Shown one piece after another: positions 1-9,056 of a stretch of DNA of 64,000 nt. Every line of letters begins with the position of its first letter. Position 1 is the first letter of the stretch. The notes below the pieces were generated by a model. That model ran no database searches and had not been told where the DNA came from. It worked only from the letters and a program-made list of their open reading frames with translations. The position numbers and the translations under genes were made by a program. Origin of the DNA: Niabella beijingensis (GTDB lineage: Bacteria > Bacteroidota > Bacteroidia > Chitinophagales > Chitinophagaceae); the NCBI RefSeq assembly GCF_020034665.1, contig NZ_JAIQDI010000001.1:62001-126000 (forward strand), given 5' to 3'.

Positions 1-1689
1 CTGTGTAGCACGGTAAGCCAGTTGTGGCTTGATCTTCAGACCAGCCAGCGGCTCGTAGGTAATACCGGCAATGCCCTGGAATGAGGTGTTCAGCTGTTTG
101 TTAAAACCACCATTTTCCAGCCAGGCCATCGGGGAACCGTCTGAGATATACCCGTAATTCCCGTTCGCATCCTTATACGGTACGATGGGCGATATGCGGT
201 TGATCTGGCGGAAAAGCTGTGAGAAATCCCTTGTATACGGATTGGTAGGCTCCTGCAACGGCGCATAGGTATACGAAAGATTGGCATTAAAGCTGAGGCG
301 CTGACTGATCTTCGAGGTCAGGTTCAAACGGCTGGTATAGCGTTGTGCATTGGTGTTTTCCACGATACCGTTCTGATCAAAATAGCCCAATGAGAACATG
401 TACTGGGTATTATCACCACCGCCGGCTATTGACAGATAATGATTCTGCTGGATCCCGTTGCCCTGGTAGAAAAGATCCAGCCAGTCGGTATTGGGATAGT
501 TGTAGGGATCAGAACCGTCTTTGAATTTCTGTATCTGCTCATCCGTATAGGCAGCAGCCTGGCCCTGATTCCGCAAGCCCTGGTTGTATAAACTTGCCGC
601 CTGCCAGGAGGGCAGGAAATCCGGCAGCCGGACCGCCTTTTGCTTTCCCACATAGCCGTTGTAGGTGATGGCGGACTGTCCTTTTTTGCCTTTTTTGGTG
701 GTAATTAAAACAACACCATTTGCAGCAGTAGAACCATAAATGGCCGAAGCTGCGGCGTCTTTTAATACCGAGATGGTTTCAATATCATTCGGGTTTACGG
801 CATTCATGGAGGAAATGGCCCCGTCCACTACCACCAGCGGACTCGAGTTGTTCAATGTACCAATACCCCGTACCCGTATGGTACCAACATCTTTACCCGG
901 CTGCCCGTTATTCTGGATCACTACTACGCCCGGCATCACACCCTGCAATGCATTGGTGGTATTGGTAATGGGACGGTTCTCGATCTGTTTGGAGGTTACC
1001 TGTGCCACGGCACCGGTAAGGTTTACTTTCTTCTGTGTTCCATATCCCACTACAACCACTTCATCAATCTGTTTGGTCTCCGTTACCAATGTTGCAGTCA
1101 CAGATGCAGCTGCGCCCACCGTTATTTCTGTACTGGTATACCCAATGGCTGATATCTCCAGTATTTCCCCTTCTTTCACATCAATGGTAAATTTTCCCTG
1201 AGCATCTGTTACAGTTCCCCTGTTGGTACCTTTTATTTTAACAGAAGCCCCGGCCACCGGTGCACCGGCATCGCTCTGCACGGTACCCGTAACCGGCTTC
1301 AGCAGTACAGCTCCGGCAGCAGCCCCATCCGACAGCGAAAGAATGACCCTGCTGTTGTTGAGTACCTCCCATTTGATAGCGGTACCGTTCAGCAGCCGGG
1401 AAAGGGTCTGACTGATATTGGCATTCACGATATTGATCGAGAACTTCTGCGCAACCGGCAGGTCGGCGGCGCTGTAAAAGAAACGGTACCGGGTCTGATC
1501 TTCTATTTTTTTAAAGATTTCCTGGATACTTACATTGTCTGCCTTCAGGTTTATTTTTTCCTGTGCATAATTGACAGCCGATACCTGTAAAGCAGTGAAA
1601 AGCAAAAAGATCGATAGTTTCATAATCAGGATCATTTTCCGCAGGGGAAAACGTTCCCCTTTTGGAAAAAGACGTTTACTTTTTTCCAT
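1..1689 (-). CDS. SusC/RagA-type TonB-dependent receptor with STN domain (3' part outside window)
   Basis: Outer-membrane TonB-dependent transporter that would import a glycan or other nutrient together with a SusD partner. Only the N-terminal 563 residues are in the window; the reading frame is open to base 1. The ATG at 1689-1687 is followed by a basic stretch and a hydrophobic segment ending in SAVNYAQ, a signal peptide. Next come an STN (secretin/TonB N-terminus) domain (about 45-115), a carboxypeptidase-regulatory-like beta domain (about 130-205), a TonB-box-like IDEVVVVGYGTQKK stretch and the plug domain with the LKDAASAAIYGSTAANGV motif. The STN domain, which contacts FecR, and the adjacent FecR and ECF sigma genes show that this is a signalling transducer whose expression responds to its own ligand. 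Substrate cannot be read from the sequence. Confidence 0.93.
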   Translation of the reverse strand, partial: MEKSKRLFPKGERFPLRKMILIMKLSIFLLFTALQVSAVNYAQEKINLKADNVSIQEIFKKIEDQTRYRFFYSAADLPVAQKFSINIVNANISQTLSRLLNGTAIKWEVLNNSRVILSLSDGAAAGAVLLKPVTGTVQSDAGAPVAGASVKIKGTNRGTVTDAQGKFTIDVKEGEILEISAIGYTSTEITVGAAASVTATLVTETKQIDEVVVVGYGTQKKVNLTGAVAQVTSKQIENRPITNTTNALQGVMPGVVVIQNNGQPGKDVGTIRVRGIGTLNNSSPLVVVDGAISSMNAVNPNDIETISVLKDAAASAIYGSTAANGVVLITTKKGKKGQSAITYNGYVGKQKAVRLPDFLPSWQAASLYNQGLRNQGQAAAYTDEQIQKFKDGSDPYNYPNTDWLDLFYQGNGIQQNHYLSIAGGGDNTQYMFSLGYFDQNGIVENTNAQRYTSRLNLTSKISQRLSFNANLSYTYAPLQEPTNPYTRDFSQLFRQINRISPIVPYKDANGNYGYISDGSPMAWLENGGFNKQLNTSFQGIAGITYEPLAGLKIKPQLAYRATQ

Positions 1690-1820
1690 AAATTTGTATT
1701 GAGTTTTAGCCAATTAAGAATCGTGTTTAAAACTTTCAAGTGGAGGATGCAGCAACATTCTCCATTTTGTTTTTTATTGATACTGTCAGGTGGATCTGTT
1801 CATTGAAAACTATTTAATCG

Positions 1821-2864
1821 TTAGAAAATTATGATCTCCTTATCCTTTATTTCATATTGGAATGGTTTGATCATCTGTAATATTTTCAGGATATCTTCCG
1901 CATTGGTATCGTCAAAGACACCGGTATAGCGGTATCGCTCCACTTCCGGGTTCCGGAAAATAACCACGGCCCCGAACTGGTGTTTCAGATCCAGCGCGAT
2001 CTCCGGGAAAGATTTATCAGCAAAGGCCAGTTTGTTGTGCAGCCAGGAGGTTTCCAGCACTACGCTGTCCGCCACATTTATATTTGTCACACGTACCATT
2101 CTCGGATCCGAGCTTTTTCCCTCCGCCGGTTTATCGATGACGATTTTATCAGAAGGGCTCAGCCGGATCTTCCGCTCCTTGTTACTGGTTAATGCCAGCT
2201 CAATGCTGCCCTTCAGCAGTGAAGTTTCCATTTTTGATTCATCATCATAGTCCCGCACATTAAATACGGTACCCAGCACCTTGATATCGGCCTCGGAAGT
2301 ATGAACAACAAACGGCACATTCCGGTTATGCGCCACTTCAAAAAAAGCTTCACCGGTCAGATATACCTCCCGGGTCTGCCGACCGAAACCCGCACCATAG
2401 CTCAGGTTGCTGTTGGTATTAAGATGTACGACGGTCCCGTCCGGTAACACAAGCCGGGATTTTGACCCGTGCTCCGTTGCGGCGATTGTTTTTACCGGCG
2501 TAAGGCCTTCCTTCCTGCCTGCCAGCATCCACAACGCTACGCCTGCAACCAGTACCAGCAAAGCCGCAACTGCCAGGCGAAGCATTTTTCTTATTCCGTA
2601 CCGCTTCACCGGTGCAGGAACAGCACCCGTTTCCGGCACTGAAGGTTTTGCCTGCATCATCTTCACGTAATGTGCCATGTATGCCGCTTCCGTTTCAGCA
2701 ACCGGCAATGCCGGTTCCGGCTTCAGTAACTGATCGTACAGAAGTCCGTATCCCGGATCGGTCTGAAGCAACAGCTCCAGTTCCTTTAATTCTGACACGC
2801 CGGCTTCGCCGGTCAGTTTCAGATACAGCAATTCATAAAATCGGTTCTCGTTGGGAGATTGCAT
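1821..2864 (-). CDS. FecR-family anti-sigma factor
   Basis: Inner-membrane anti-sigma factor that relays ligand occupancy of the STN-type SusC receptor to the ECF sigma factor. The protein (347 residues) has a cytoplasmic N-terminal part, a single membrane segment (about residues 94-114, LRLAVAALLVLVAGVALWML), a FecR beta domain (about 135-235, with TEHGSKSRLVLPDGTVVHLN and the VYLTGEAFFEVAH motif) and a C-terminal DUF4974 domain (about 275-347). It lies between the sigma gene (59 bp upstream) and the receptor (131 bp downstream), all on the minus strand, the classical Bacteroidota order sigma-FecR-SusC. Length and domain order are normal for the family. Confidence 0.95.
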   Translation of the reverse strand: MQSPNENRFYELLYLKLTGEAGVSELKELELLLQTDPGYGLLYDQLLKPEPALPVAETEAAYMAHYVKMMQAKPSVPETGAVPAPVKRYGIRKMLRLAVAALLVLVAGVALWMLAGRKEGLTPVKTIAATEHGSKSRLVLPDGTVVHLNTNSNLSYGAGFGRQTREVYLTGEAFFEVAHNRNVPFVVHTSEADIKVLGTVFNVRDYDDESKMETSLLKGSIELALTSNKERKIRLSPSDKIVIDKPAEGKSSDPRMVRVTNINVADSVVLETSWLHNKLAFADKSFPEIALDLKHQFGAVVIFRNPEVERYRYTGVFDDTNAEDILKILQMIKPFQYEIKDKEIIIF

Positions 2865-2923
2865 AATAACTCTTATACAAAGAGACGTTGAAAAGGAAGG
2901 CTGCCGTGAAAGGAAGAAGAAAA

Positions 2924-3535
2924 TTATTTTTGCTGCGCCAGATAAGCGTCCAGCGCCATACGTATTTTTCTGAGCGCCAACCGCATATGGGTTTCCGCTG
3001 TATTCTGCGAAATTTCCAGTATTTCTGTAACCTGCTTATAGCTAAACCCCTGCTCCTTTACCAGGCGGAAAACCAGCTGGCTTTGTTTGGGCAGCTTACG
3101 GACCGCCTGCTGAAAATGCTGATCCAGTTCATTGGTCATCAGCTGCTGTTCGGGGTGTGAGGGATCAGCCAGCTGTTCTTCATCTCCCGAAAGCGCCACA
3201 ACCGGTAAACTGCTGTTCCGTTTCCGCAGGTAATCGTATGCCCTATTACGGGCAGCCTTATACAGGTACAGGGTAAGGTTCTCAACATAGTTCAGCTCCC
3301 GTCCCATCGTCCATACTTTCAGCATTACTTCCGACACCACCTCCTCCGCATCATCCCTGTTGTTAAGGATCGCATCGGCAAATTTTAATAAAAGAGGATG
3401 AAAATGGAAAAACAGTTTTTTATAGGCGGCTTCATCCTGCAAATAGGCCACCCTGTTTTGCAAAAACAATATGTCATGACTGGTTCTCAATGTATAATTA
3501 TAGCGCCTTGCAACAATATGATATGGGACAGGCAT
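2924..3535 (-). CDS. ECF RNA polymerase sigma factor (RpoE-like, Bacteroidota FecI-type)
   Basis: Sigma-70 family extracytoplasmic-function sigma factor, 203 residues. Region 2 is visible around residues 50-80 (LLKFADAILNNRDDAEEVVSE, then LKVW) and region 4 around 140-195 (LPKQSQLVFRLVKEQGFSYK followed by the ILEISQNTAETHMRLALRKIR helix-turn-helix). It heads a sigma / FecR / SusC transcription unit on the minus strand and should direct transcription of the receptor operon when FecR is relieved. The first 20-25 residues are not well conserved in the family, so the true start may lie further in. Region 3 is absent, as expected for ECF factors. Confidence 0.95.
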   Translation of the reverse strand: MPVPYHIVARRYNYTLRTSHDILFLQNRVAYLQDEAAYKKLFFHFHPLLLKFADAILNNRDDAEEVVSEVMLKVWTMGRELNYVENLTLYLYKAARNRAYDYLRKRNSSLPVVALSGDEEQLADPSHPEQQLMTNELDQHFQQAVRKLPKQSQLVFRLVKEQGFSYKQVTEILEISQNTAETHMRLALRKIRMALDAYLAQQK

Positions 3536-3876
3536 CAGAAAAATTGTTCAAAAGCAAAGCAGATCGCCTGAACAAAAGCATTCACTTCATATTACTTCAG
3601 CAATAAAAGAAAGCATATTTTACCGACCGTCATCAAAACGCCTGCTAAAGTAATTAAAATATGATTAACACGCTGAACCTGATGCGATCCCTGCCCTCCG
3701 TCCTGTGCTGCTCCCGGGAAAAGCAGATCATAACTATCTGATAGTTACGGCAACTATTCTTTATTGTCCCGCTGTTCGGAAAACATTTTACCTAAGATCG
3801 GGACTACCTGGGAATTGCTGACAAAACAATGAGAATACCGGCAAATAAGTATACATTCATTCTGAAAAATAAGCTT

Positions 3877-4137
3877 ATGAGGCCCTTCCTTCTTTTGCTG
3901 CTGTTGTTTGCTGCATGCCCGGCCTGTCCCCGAATCAATCCATTCTTTCAGGCAGGTTCTGTGATCACCGCAACGGATATCTGCACGCTGATGCTTTATC
4001 AAAAACTTACCAACTGGAATACTTATTATATTGCAGGCCCCAATTATGTTTGTACCTGGTATTGCAGGAACAACCAGCTGACCATCCTCACAAGAAAAGC
4101 ATTTAATAAGATCTCTAAAGGAAAAAAAGAGCGGTAA
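3877..4137 (+). CDS. Small hypothetical secreted or lipoprotein-like peptide (uncertain)
   Basis: An 86-codon open frame. It starts MRPFLLLLLLFAACPAC, which resembles a short signal peptide with a degenerate lipobox; the rest has no recognised domain. A frame opening 48 bp further upstream adds 16 unlikely residues. There is an overlapping open frame on the other strand (3754-4185), and base composition gives no clear preference, so this may be chance. No promoter of the TAnnTTTG type was found just upstream. Confidence 0.28.
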   Translation: MRPFLLLLLLFAACPACPRINPFFQAGSVITATDICTLMLYQKLTNWNTYYIAGPNYVCTWYCRNNQLTILTRKAFNKISKGKKER

Positions 4138-4227
4138 AAGATACGGGCCGGTATCTGTCATTGTCCGGACCAGCGCGTAAATCATTCTGTGGCAGCCGGT
4201 ACGGTCTTCTCTTTAGCCGTGATTCCT

Positions 4228-4235
4228 TATTTTTG
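4228..4235 (+). promoter_or_regulatory. -7 element (TATTTTTG) of the receptor gene at 4240
   Basis: Exact match to the Bacteroidota -7 consensus TAnnTTTG, only 4 bp before the ATG. A clear -33 TTTG is not present at 19-21 bp upstream. If used, transcription would start at or next to the ATG, giving a leaderless mRNA. Confidence 0.4.
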
Positions 4236-4239
4236 ACGG

Positions 4240-6624
4240 ATGAGGAAGATTGTAGCCCTGTGGCTTTTTGTTTTTTTTTGTTCTGACCTTTGCGCCCAGT
4301 TATCTGTTAAAGGAACAGTAAGCGGAGACACCAACACACCCGTTGCCGCCGCCACCATCGAATTTTACAGCAGTGGCCGGCCTGTCCGGAACATTATTGC
4401 CGACGGATCAGGCGCATTCAATATTGATCAGTTAAAACCGGGAGAAAAATACCTGCTGCAGGTATCTGCGGTTGGTTACCGGGACCAGGCCCTGGCGCTG
4501 CAGTTGCTAAATGACACAGTACTTCATATCCGCCTGACGCCCAACAGCACGCTTTTAAAAGATGTGGTGATTACCGGAAAAGCCCGGCTGATCGAGGTAA
4601 AGCCCGACAAAACGGTTGTTAATCTTGCAGAGAACCCGGCGGTTGTCAGCAACAGTATTGCAGAGACCCTGGGTAAGATCCCCGGGCTGCAGATGAACGG
4701 CGACCGCGTATCGATACCCGGGAAAGGTGAAGTGCAGCTGATGCAGGACGGGCGCCTGTTACAGCTGTCTCAAAAAGACCTGCTCAATTATCTGAAATCC
4801 ATCCCCGCCGGCAATGTATCAAAAGTCGAGATCATCACCAGCCCCTCCGCTGCATATGATGCATCCGGAAATGCGGGGTTGATCAATATCATTACCAAAC
4901 GCAATAAACAACAGGGTTATAACGGCAGCATCCAGGCCGGCTACAAACAATACCAGCAATATCCCGGACTGGATGTTACCGGAAACGTCAATTACAATTC
5001 CGGTAAATGGAATCTTTATGCCAATGCCAATCTCTTCCGGATCCGCCACCGGTACGGTTTCCGGTGGGAAGAATATTATCCCGACCGCTCCTGGATCATG
5101 AGCGACACCGGCGACTACAAGCAGCACAACCTGGTACTCAATGCCGGCGCCGATTACCAGTTGTCGAAAAAATCACAGATCGGGTTCAGTGTTGGTTTTT
5201 CCAGGTATTTTGAGGGCGGTGCCGATTATGTGCGCAATCATTTTTACAACGGCGGGGGCCAAACCGATTCGGTATTGACCACCTATGCCACGTATGTACC
5301 GCTGGCCCGGTCACAATCCTACAATCTGTATTACAAAACAAAACTGGACACCACCGGCAAGACCCTTTCTGTAGACGGCAGTTTTCTTACCTTTTACCGC
5401 ACCGATGAATCCGATGTTACAGCCCGGACCTTTACACCGGAAGGCGAACCGGTTGAATCCTCCACCGCCCGCTTTTACAATAACACCCTGCAGAACATCA
5501 ATATCTATGCAGTAAAAACCGATATGGAGTTTCCTACAAGATTTGCAAAATTGCAATGGGGCGGTAAGGTCAATTTTATTGAAACCTATAACAACATGCG
5601 CTATTACCGGTTAACCGATGCCGATAAGATATATGATGGCCAGCTGAGCAATGAATACAAATACACCGAAAATACACAGGCACTTTATCTGAACGGAAGC
5701 CGGGAAGCGGGCAGCTGGACCTTTCAGGCTGGTCTCCGGGGAGAGCTGACCCAAACCAGCGGCTATTCCTATATCCGGCAGCAGGGTAATAAGAACAACT
5801 ATGTAAAATTATTCCCCAATGCCCTGGTCAATTTCAGAAAGGATGATCAGAACAGTTTTGCGCTCAGCTATAATAAACGCGTGCGCCGCCCCACGTTCTG
5901 GAACCTGAACCCTTATATTTCGCTGCTTACAGCGTACAGCTATTATGAGGGCAATCCCTTTCTGCAACCGGAATACAACAGCAATTTCCAGCTGCAACAC
6001 AACTATAAAAACAAACTGACCAGTTCCTTCTTTGTGGCGCTTACCAATAATGGATTCGACGACATTACTATTGCTCATGTAGATACCAACTTTGTGATGC
6101 GCACACCCAAAAACTTTGTCAATAGCTCCCGCTTTGGTATTTCAGAAACGTATAATTTTTCAGCGATCCCATGGTGGGAAAGCAATACCCTTTTTAATAT
6201 TTATTATACCAGTGGTCATTCAAAGCTGGATTATGTAGAAGGCCGGAAAGGCTGGGGTGCCTATTTTTCCAGCAGCAATAACTTTTACCTGAACAGCAGC
6301 AAAACCCTGTCAACAGCGGTTAATTTCTGGTACCAGTTCCGGGAGGTAACACTCGTGAACCAGTCGGACGCCTATTATAACCTGGATCTCGGTTTCAATG
6401 CAGTGCTGTGGCGCGACAAGCTTTCGCTGAATGCCAATCTGCAGGATGTTTTCGGCACCAGCGGGGCTTCCTATACCACCGTGGTAAACGGCATCCGGCA
6501 GAAATATGCCAACCTGCAGCTGAACCGCAACTTTTCACTGACCCTCATCTTTAAATTTGGAAAAAAAGACCTTCCTGCCACGGAACGGGTCAACAGCAAC
6601 CAGGAAGAACGGGAGCGGATATAA
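4240..6624 (+). CDS. Outer-membrane beta-barrel TonB-dependent receptor (OMP_b-brl_3 family)
   Basis: Outer-membrane protein of 794 residues. A signal peptide (MRKIVALWLFVFFCSDLCAQ) is followed by a carboxypeptidase-regulatory-like domain (about 22-105, LSVKGTVSGDTNTPVAAATI), a TonB receptor plug (about 115-220, with VITGKARLIEVKPDKTVVNL and the IITSPSAAYDASGNAGLINI end of plug motif) and a C-terminal barrel rich in alternating aromatic residues ending near LTLIFKFGKKD. This is the family related to FepA-like and PapC-like receptors in Bacteroidota that lacks a SusD partner; no SusD gene is adjacent. Substrate unknown; iron complexes or peptides are the usual guesses. The ATG directly precedes the signal peptide. 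Confidence 0.88.
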   Translation: MRKIVALWLFVFFCSDLCAQLSVKGTVSGDTNTPVAAATIEFYSSGRPVRNIIADGSGAFNIDQLKPGEKYLLQVSAVGYRDQALALQLLNDTVLHIRLTPNSTLLKDVVITGKARLIEVKPDKTVVNLAENPAVVSNSIAETLGKIPGLQMNGDRVSIPGKGEVQLMQDGRLLQLSQKDLLNYLKSIPAGNVSKVEIITSPSAAYDASGNAGLINIITKRNKQQGYNGSIQAGYKQYQQYPGLDVTGNVNYNSGKWNLYANANLFRIRHRYGFRWEEYYPDRSWIMSDTGDYKQHNLVLNAGADYQLSKKSQIGFSVGFSRYFEGGADYVRNHFYNGGGQTDSVLTTYATYVPLARSQSYNLYYKTKLDTTGKTLSVDGSFLTFYRTDESDVTARTFTPEGEPVESSTARFYNNTLQNINIYAVKTDMEFPTRFAKLQWGGKVNFIETYNNMRYYRLTDADKIYDGQLSNEYKYTENTQALYLNGSREAGSWTFQAGLRGELTQTSGYSYIRQQGNKNNYVKLFPNALVNFRKDDQNSFALSYNKRVRRPTFWNLNPYISLLTAYSYYEGNPFLQPEYNSNFQLQHNYKNKLTSSFFVALTNNGFDDITIAHVDTNFVMRTPKNFVNSSRFGISETYNFSAIPWWESNTLFNIYYTSGHSKLDYVEGRKGWGAYFSSSNNFYLNSSKTLSTAVNFWYQFREVTLVNQSDAYYNLDLGFNAVLWRDKLSLNANLQDVFGTSGASYTTVVNGIRQKYANLQLNRNFSLTLIFKFGKKDLPATERVNSNQEERERI

Positions 6625-6813
6625 GAAGTGGGCCCCAGATGCGCAGAAACACCGATTTTTCTGACTCGAACTCCAGGGAGTGGCAAAGCAGCTGCCCGGT
6701 ACCGGTCTGCAGTGCTTCAGTGGCAATAAAGCTACAAGCCGGAATGCCCCAAAAGCAAAAAACAAATCTTCGCGTACCTTCGTGCCTTGTCACCGTTGTG
6801 ACAACAGTTCAAT

Positions 6814-8016
6814 ATGCGACAAAAAATGAATCTGCAAGGTTTAAAAACAACAGGGCTTTTATGCCTGCTGCTGGGCTCTTTTCCGGCAATGGCACAAAAG
6901 GCAGCGAAGATCCATAATAAAGCCATCCTTATCGATGGACATAATGATGTTATTTCCTCATCCATATCTGAAGGAAGGGATATCTCCCGGCCGCAGCCCG
7001 ACCGGCACACGGATTTTATCCGCTGGAAAAAAGGCGGGCTGGATGTGCAGTTCTTTTCCGTTTTTACCGGGCCGGTTGCCCACAATCCCAAAGGGGTATA
7101 TGCGGATGCCAATGACCAGATCGACTCCCTGGAAGCACTGGTTAGCCGCCATCCGCAACAGATCCTGCTGGCCCGTACCTATAAAGAAATAAAAAGCGGG
7201 GTAAAACAAAAAAAACTCGTGGGCCTGATCGGTGTGGAAGGCGGGCATATGATCGAGGATGACCTCGGCAAACTCGAAGCCCTTCAGAAAAGAGGCATGC
7301 GCTATCTTACCCTTACCTGGAACAACAGCAATTCCTGGGCCACCAGCGCAATGGACGAAACGCTTCATGCGGATACCTTACATCACAAAGGGCTTACCGC
7401 GTTCGGAAGATCCGTTGTAAAAAAATTAAACGAACTCGGTGTTCTCGTAGACCTCTCCCATACCGGGGAGCAGACCTTTTATGACGCTATCGCCGTCAGC
7501 TCCAAACCCGTTATTTTATCGCACAGTTCCGTTTATAATCTTTGCCCTGTTTTCCGTAATGTAACCGACGACCAGATCAGGGCTGTAGCCAAAAACGGCG
7601 GGGTCATCTGCATTAATTTCTATTCGGGCTTTATCAGCAAAACATTTGAAGACAGGGCCGCCCTGCTATCGGATAATTTCAGAAAACAGTTTATTGATTC
7701 CGTTCTCGCCAATACGGGCGACTCCCTCCAGGCACGTAAACAATGGAGAAACTATTACAGGAAAGAAACCGATGCGGTGCGCCCCACCCTTTCAGATGTG
7801 GTGGATCATATCGACTACATCGTAAAACTGGTCGGCGATAACTATGTAGGCATCGGCTCCGACTTTGATGGGATCGGTTCCGTACCCGTGGGACTGGAAG
7901 ACGTAAGCTGCTATCCAAAAATAACGGAAGAACTGCTGAAACGCGGTTACAGCAAAAGATCCATCCGGAAAATACTTGGCGGTAATGTATTACGGGTGAT
8001 CCGCGCCAGCTTCTGA
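6814..8016 (+). CDS. Membrane dipeptidase (peptidase family M19), exported
   Basis: Zinc-dependent dipeptidase of the renal dipeptidase family, cleaving dipeptides (including D-amino acid-containing or beta-lactam-like ones in some members). Signal peptide to about residue 27 (LLCLLLGSFPAMAQ). Metal-ligand motifs are visible: LIDGHNDVI (HxD, about residue 41), GVEGGHMIEDD (bridging Glu), VDLSHTGEQT (His), VILSHSSVYNL (His) and the C-terminal GIGSDFDGIGSVPVGLEDVS (Asp), followed by the ILGGNVLRV end typical of M19. The 400-residue length is normal. A second in-frame ATG at 6826 is an equally good start. The next gene begins 27 bp downstream on the same strand and may be cotranscribed. Confidence 0.93.
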   Translation: MRQKMNLQGLKTTGLLCLLLGSFPAMAQKAAKIHNKAILIDGHNDVISSSISEGRDISRPQPDRHTDFIRWKKGGLDVQFFSVFTGPVAHNPKGVYADANDQIDSLEALVSRHPQQILLARTYKEIKSGVKQKKLVGLIGVEGGHMIEDDLGKLEALQKRGMRYLTLTWNNSNSWATSAMDETLHADTLHHKGLTAFGRSVVKKLNELGVLVDLSHTGEQTFYDAIAVSSKPVILSHSSVYNLCPVFRNVTDDQIRAVAKNGGVICINFYSGFISKTFEDRAALLSDNFRKQFIDSVLANTGDSLQARKQWRNYYRKETDAVRPTLSDVVDHIDYIVKLVGDNYVGIGSDFDGIGSVPVGLEDVSCYPKITEELLKRGYSKRSIRKILGGNVLRVIRASF

Positions 8017-8042
8017 CAAAAACCAACTCATAAAAAGCACAA

Positions 8043-8981
8043 GTGAAAAAAGAACTGTCAACCCTCCTGCTTATCCTGCTTTTTTCTGCTGCCCATGGTC
8101 AGAAAACCGTCGTGTACACCTGGTTAAACTACAGCGGAACGATCGGTACTTATCCGGTGGAACTGAAGATCCGGCAGACCAAAAGCGCTGATTCCCTGTG
8201 GGGGCAATACTACTACACCAGGAAAGGAAGCACCGCCCTGATCTATCTGGAAGGCCGGTCTGATGCGGCCGGAGCATCCCTCACCGAATCGGCCTACAAT
8301 CCGCAATTGCAGCAACATGAAACAACCGGCAGCTTTCAGCTGAATGCCATCGGCGGCGAAATGCTTACCGGCAGCTGGACCGGTACCAATGGGAATACCC
8401 TTCCCGTACAACTAAAACGCACCGAGAATGAATCGGCAAACGATTTTCAGAAATGGGATTTCCGGCTGCATCTTTACAAAGGCGAAGAAGAGAACGCTGG
8501 TGGTAACCGGCAGACCTATACAAAAGCGAATCAACTCATCATTTATGATCCGGAGAAAAAAAGTACCCGGGAGCTGGGCGGTTTTGACGAAGCCATGTAC
8601 GACGATTATGGAACGATCGAGCTGGAAGATCTGGATTTCGACGGCTATCCGGACCTGAAAATCCCCGTTTATTACCCGCAGGCAATAAAGAATGATGGTG
8701 CTTACCTGTATTTCATTTACCATCCGCAGACCCGGCAGTTTGTTTCTGATAAAGACCTGGATGAATTGGGATACCTGGACTTTAATTCAAAAACAAAAGA
8801 GATCCGGAAATCAGATGCCGATGGAAGGGGAAATGAAGGAGATGCTTTTTACCGTTGGGTGGGCAAAAAATTTTACCTCATCCGCGAGGTCCGCGTTTAT
8901 GAAGACAGTCAATATACTTTTTATACCGAGTACGCCATCCGGAACGGAAAATCGGTTAAAATAAAGACCTATCAAAAATAA
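8043..8981 (+). CDS. Exported hypothetical protein with XAC2610-like domain
   Basis: A 312-residue protein with a clear signal peptide (MKKELSTLLLILLFSAAHGQ). The N-terminal half (about 25-125) is a beta-rich domain (YSGTIGTYPVELKIR ... GEMLTGSWTGTNG). The C-terminal half contains LEDLDFDGYPDLKI, resembling the acidic DxNxDGxxD-type loop seen in XAC2610-related and FG-GAP-like proteins and possibly a Ca2+-binding turn. Initiation is at GTG (8043); there is no in-frame ATG before the signal peptide. It follows the dipeptidase gene by 27 bp, so the two may form an operon. Exact role unknown. Confidence 0.75.
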   Translation: MKKELSTLLLILLFSAAHGQKTVVYTWLNYSGTIGTYPVELKIRQTKSADSLWGQYYYTRKGSTALIYLEGRSDAAGASLTESAYNPQLQQHETTGSFQLNAIGGEMLTGSWTGTNGNTLPVQLKRTENESANDFQKWDFRLHLYKGEEENAGGNRQTYTKANQLIIYDPEKKSTRELGGFDEAMYDDYGTIELEDLDFDGYPDLKIPVYYPQAIKNDGAYLYFIYHPQTRQFVSDKDLDELGYLDFNSKTKEIRKSDADGRGNEGDAFYRWVGKKFYLIREVRVYEDSQYTFYTEYAIRNGKSVKIKTYQK

Positions 8982-9004
8982 CGGATCACAAAACCCCCTT
9001 TATT

Positions 9005-9037
9005 TTTGAAGGGGCACCGCCCGGGCACTTATCTTTG
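9005..9037 (+). promoter_or_regulatory. Bacteroidota-type promoter of the PNGase-F-like gene
   Basis: -33 TTTG at 9005-9008 and exact -7 TATCTTTG at 9030-9037, spacer 21 bp, with the ATG 20 bp beyond. The -33 box lies in the loop of a short inverted repeat (CCCCTT / AAGGGG) that could also act as a regulatory site. Confidence 0.6.
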
Positions 9038-9056
9038 TTTTCCTTAACAGGATACA

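Larger units (their letters stand above)
3536..4239. other. Intergenic region between divergent sigma gene and outer-membrane receptor
   Basis: About 700 bp between the sigma factor (minus) and the receptor at 4240 (plus). I see only one weak small coding candidate (3877-4137) and a -7 box near 4228. No tRNA-like fold, terminator or repeat was recognised. Confidence 0.5.

Noticed and set aside
1810..1825. TTTAATCGTTAGAA resembles the LacI operator
   Set aside because: Only the left half and centre match; it lies between FecR stop and SusC with no promoter, so treated as chance.
3754..4185. Minus-strand 143-codon open frame between sigma and receptor genes
   Set aside because: Cysteine- and low-complexity-rich translation, no signal or domain, overlaps the equally weak plus-strand candidate.
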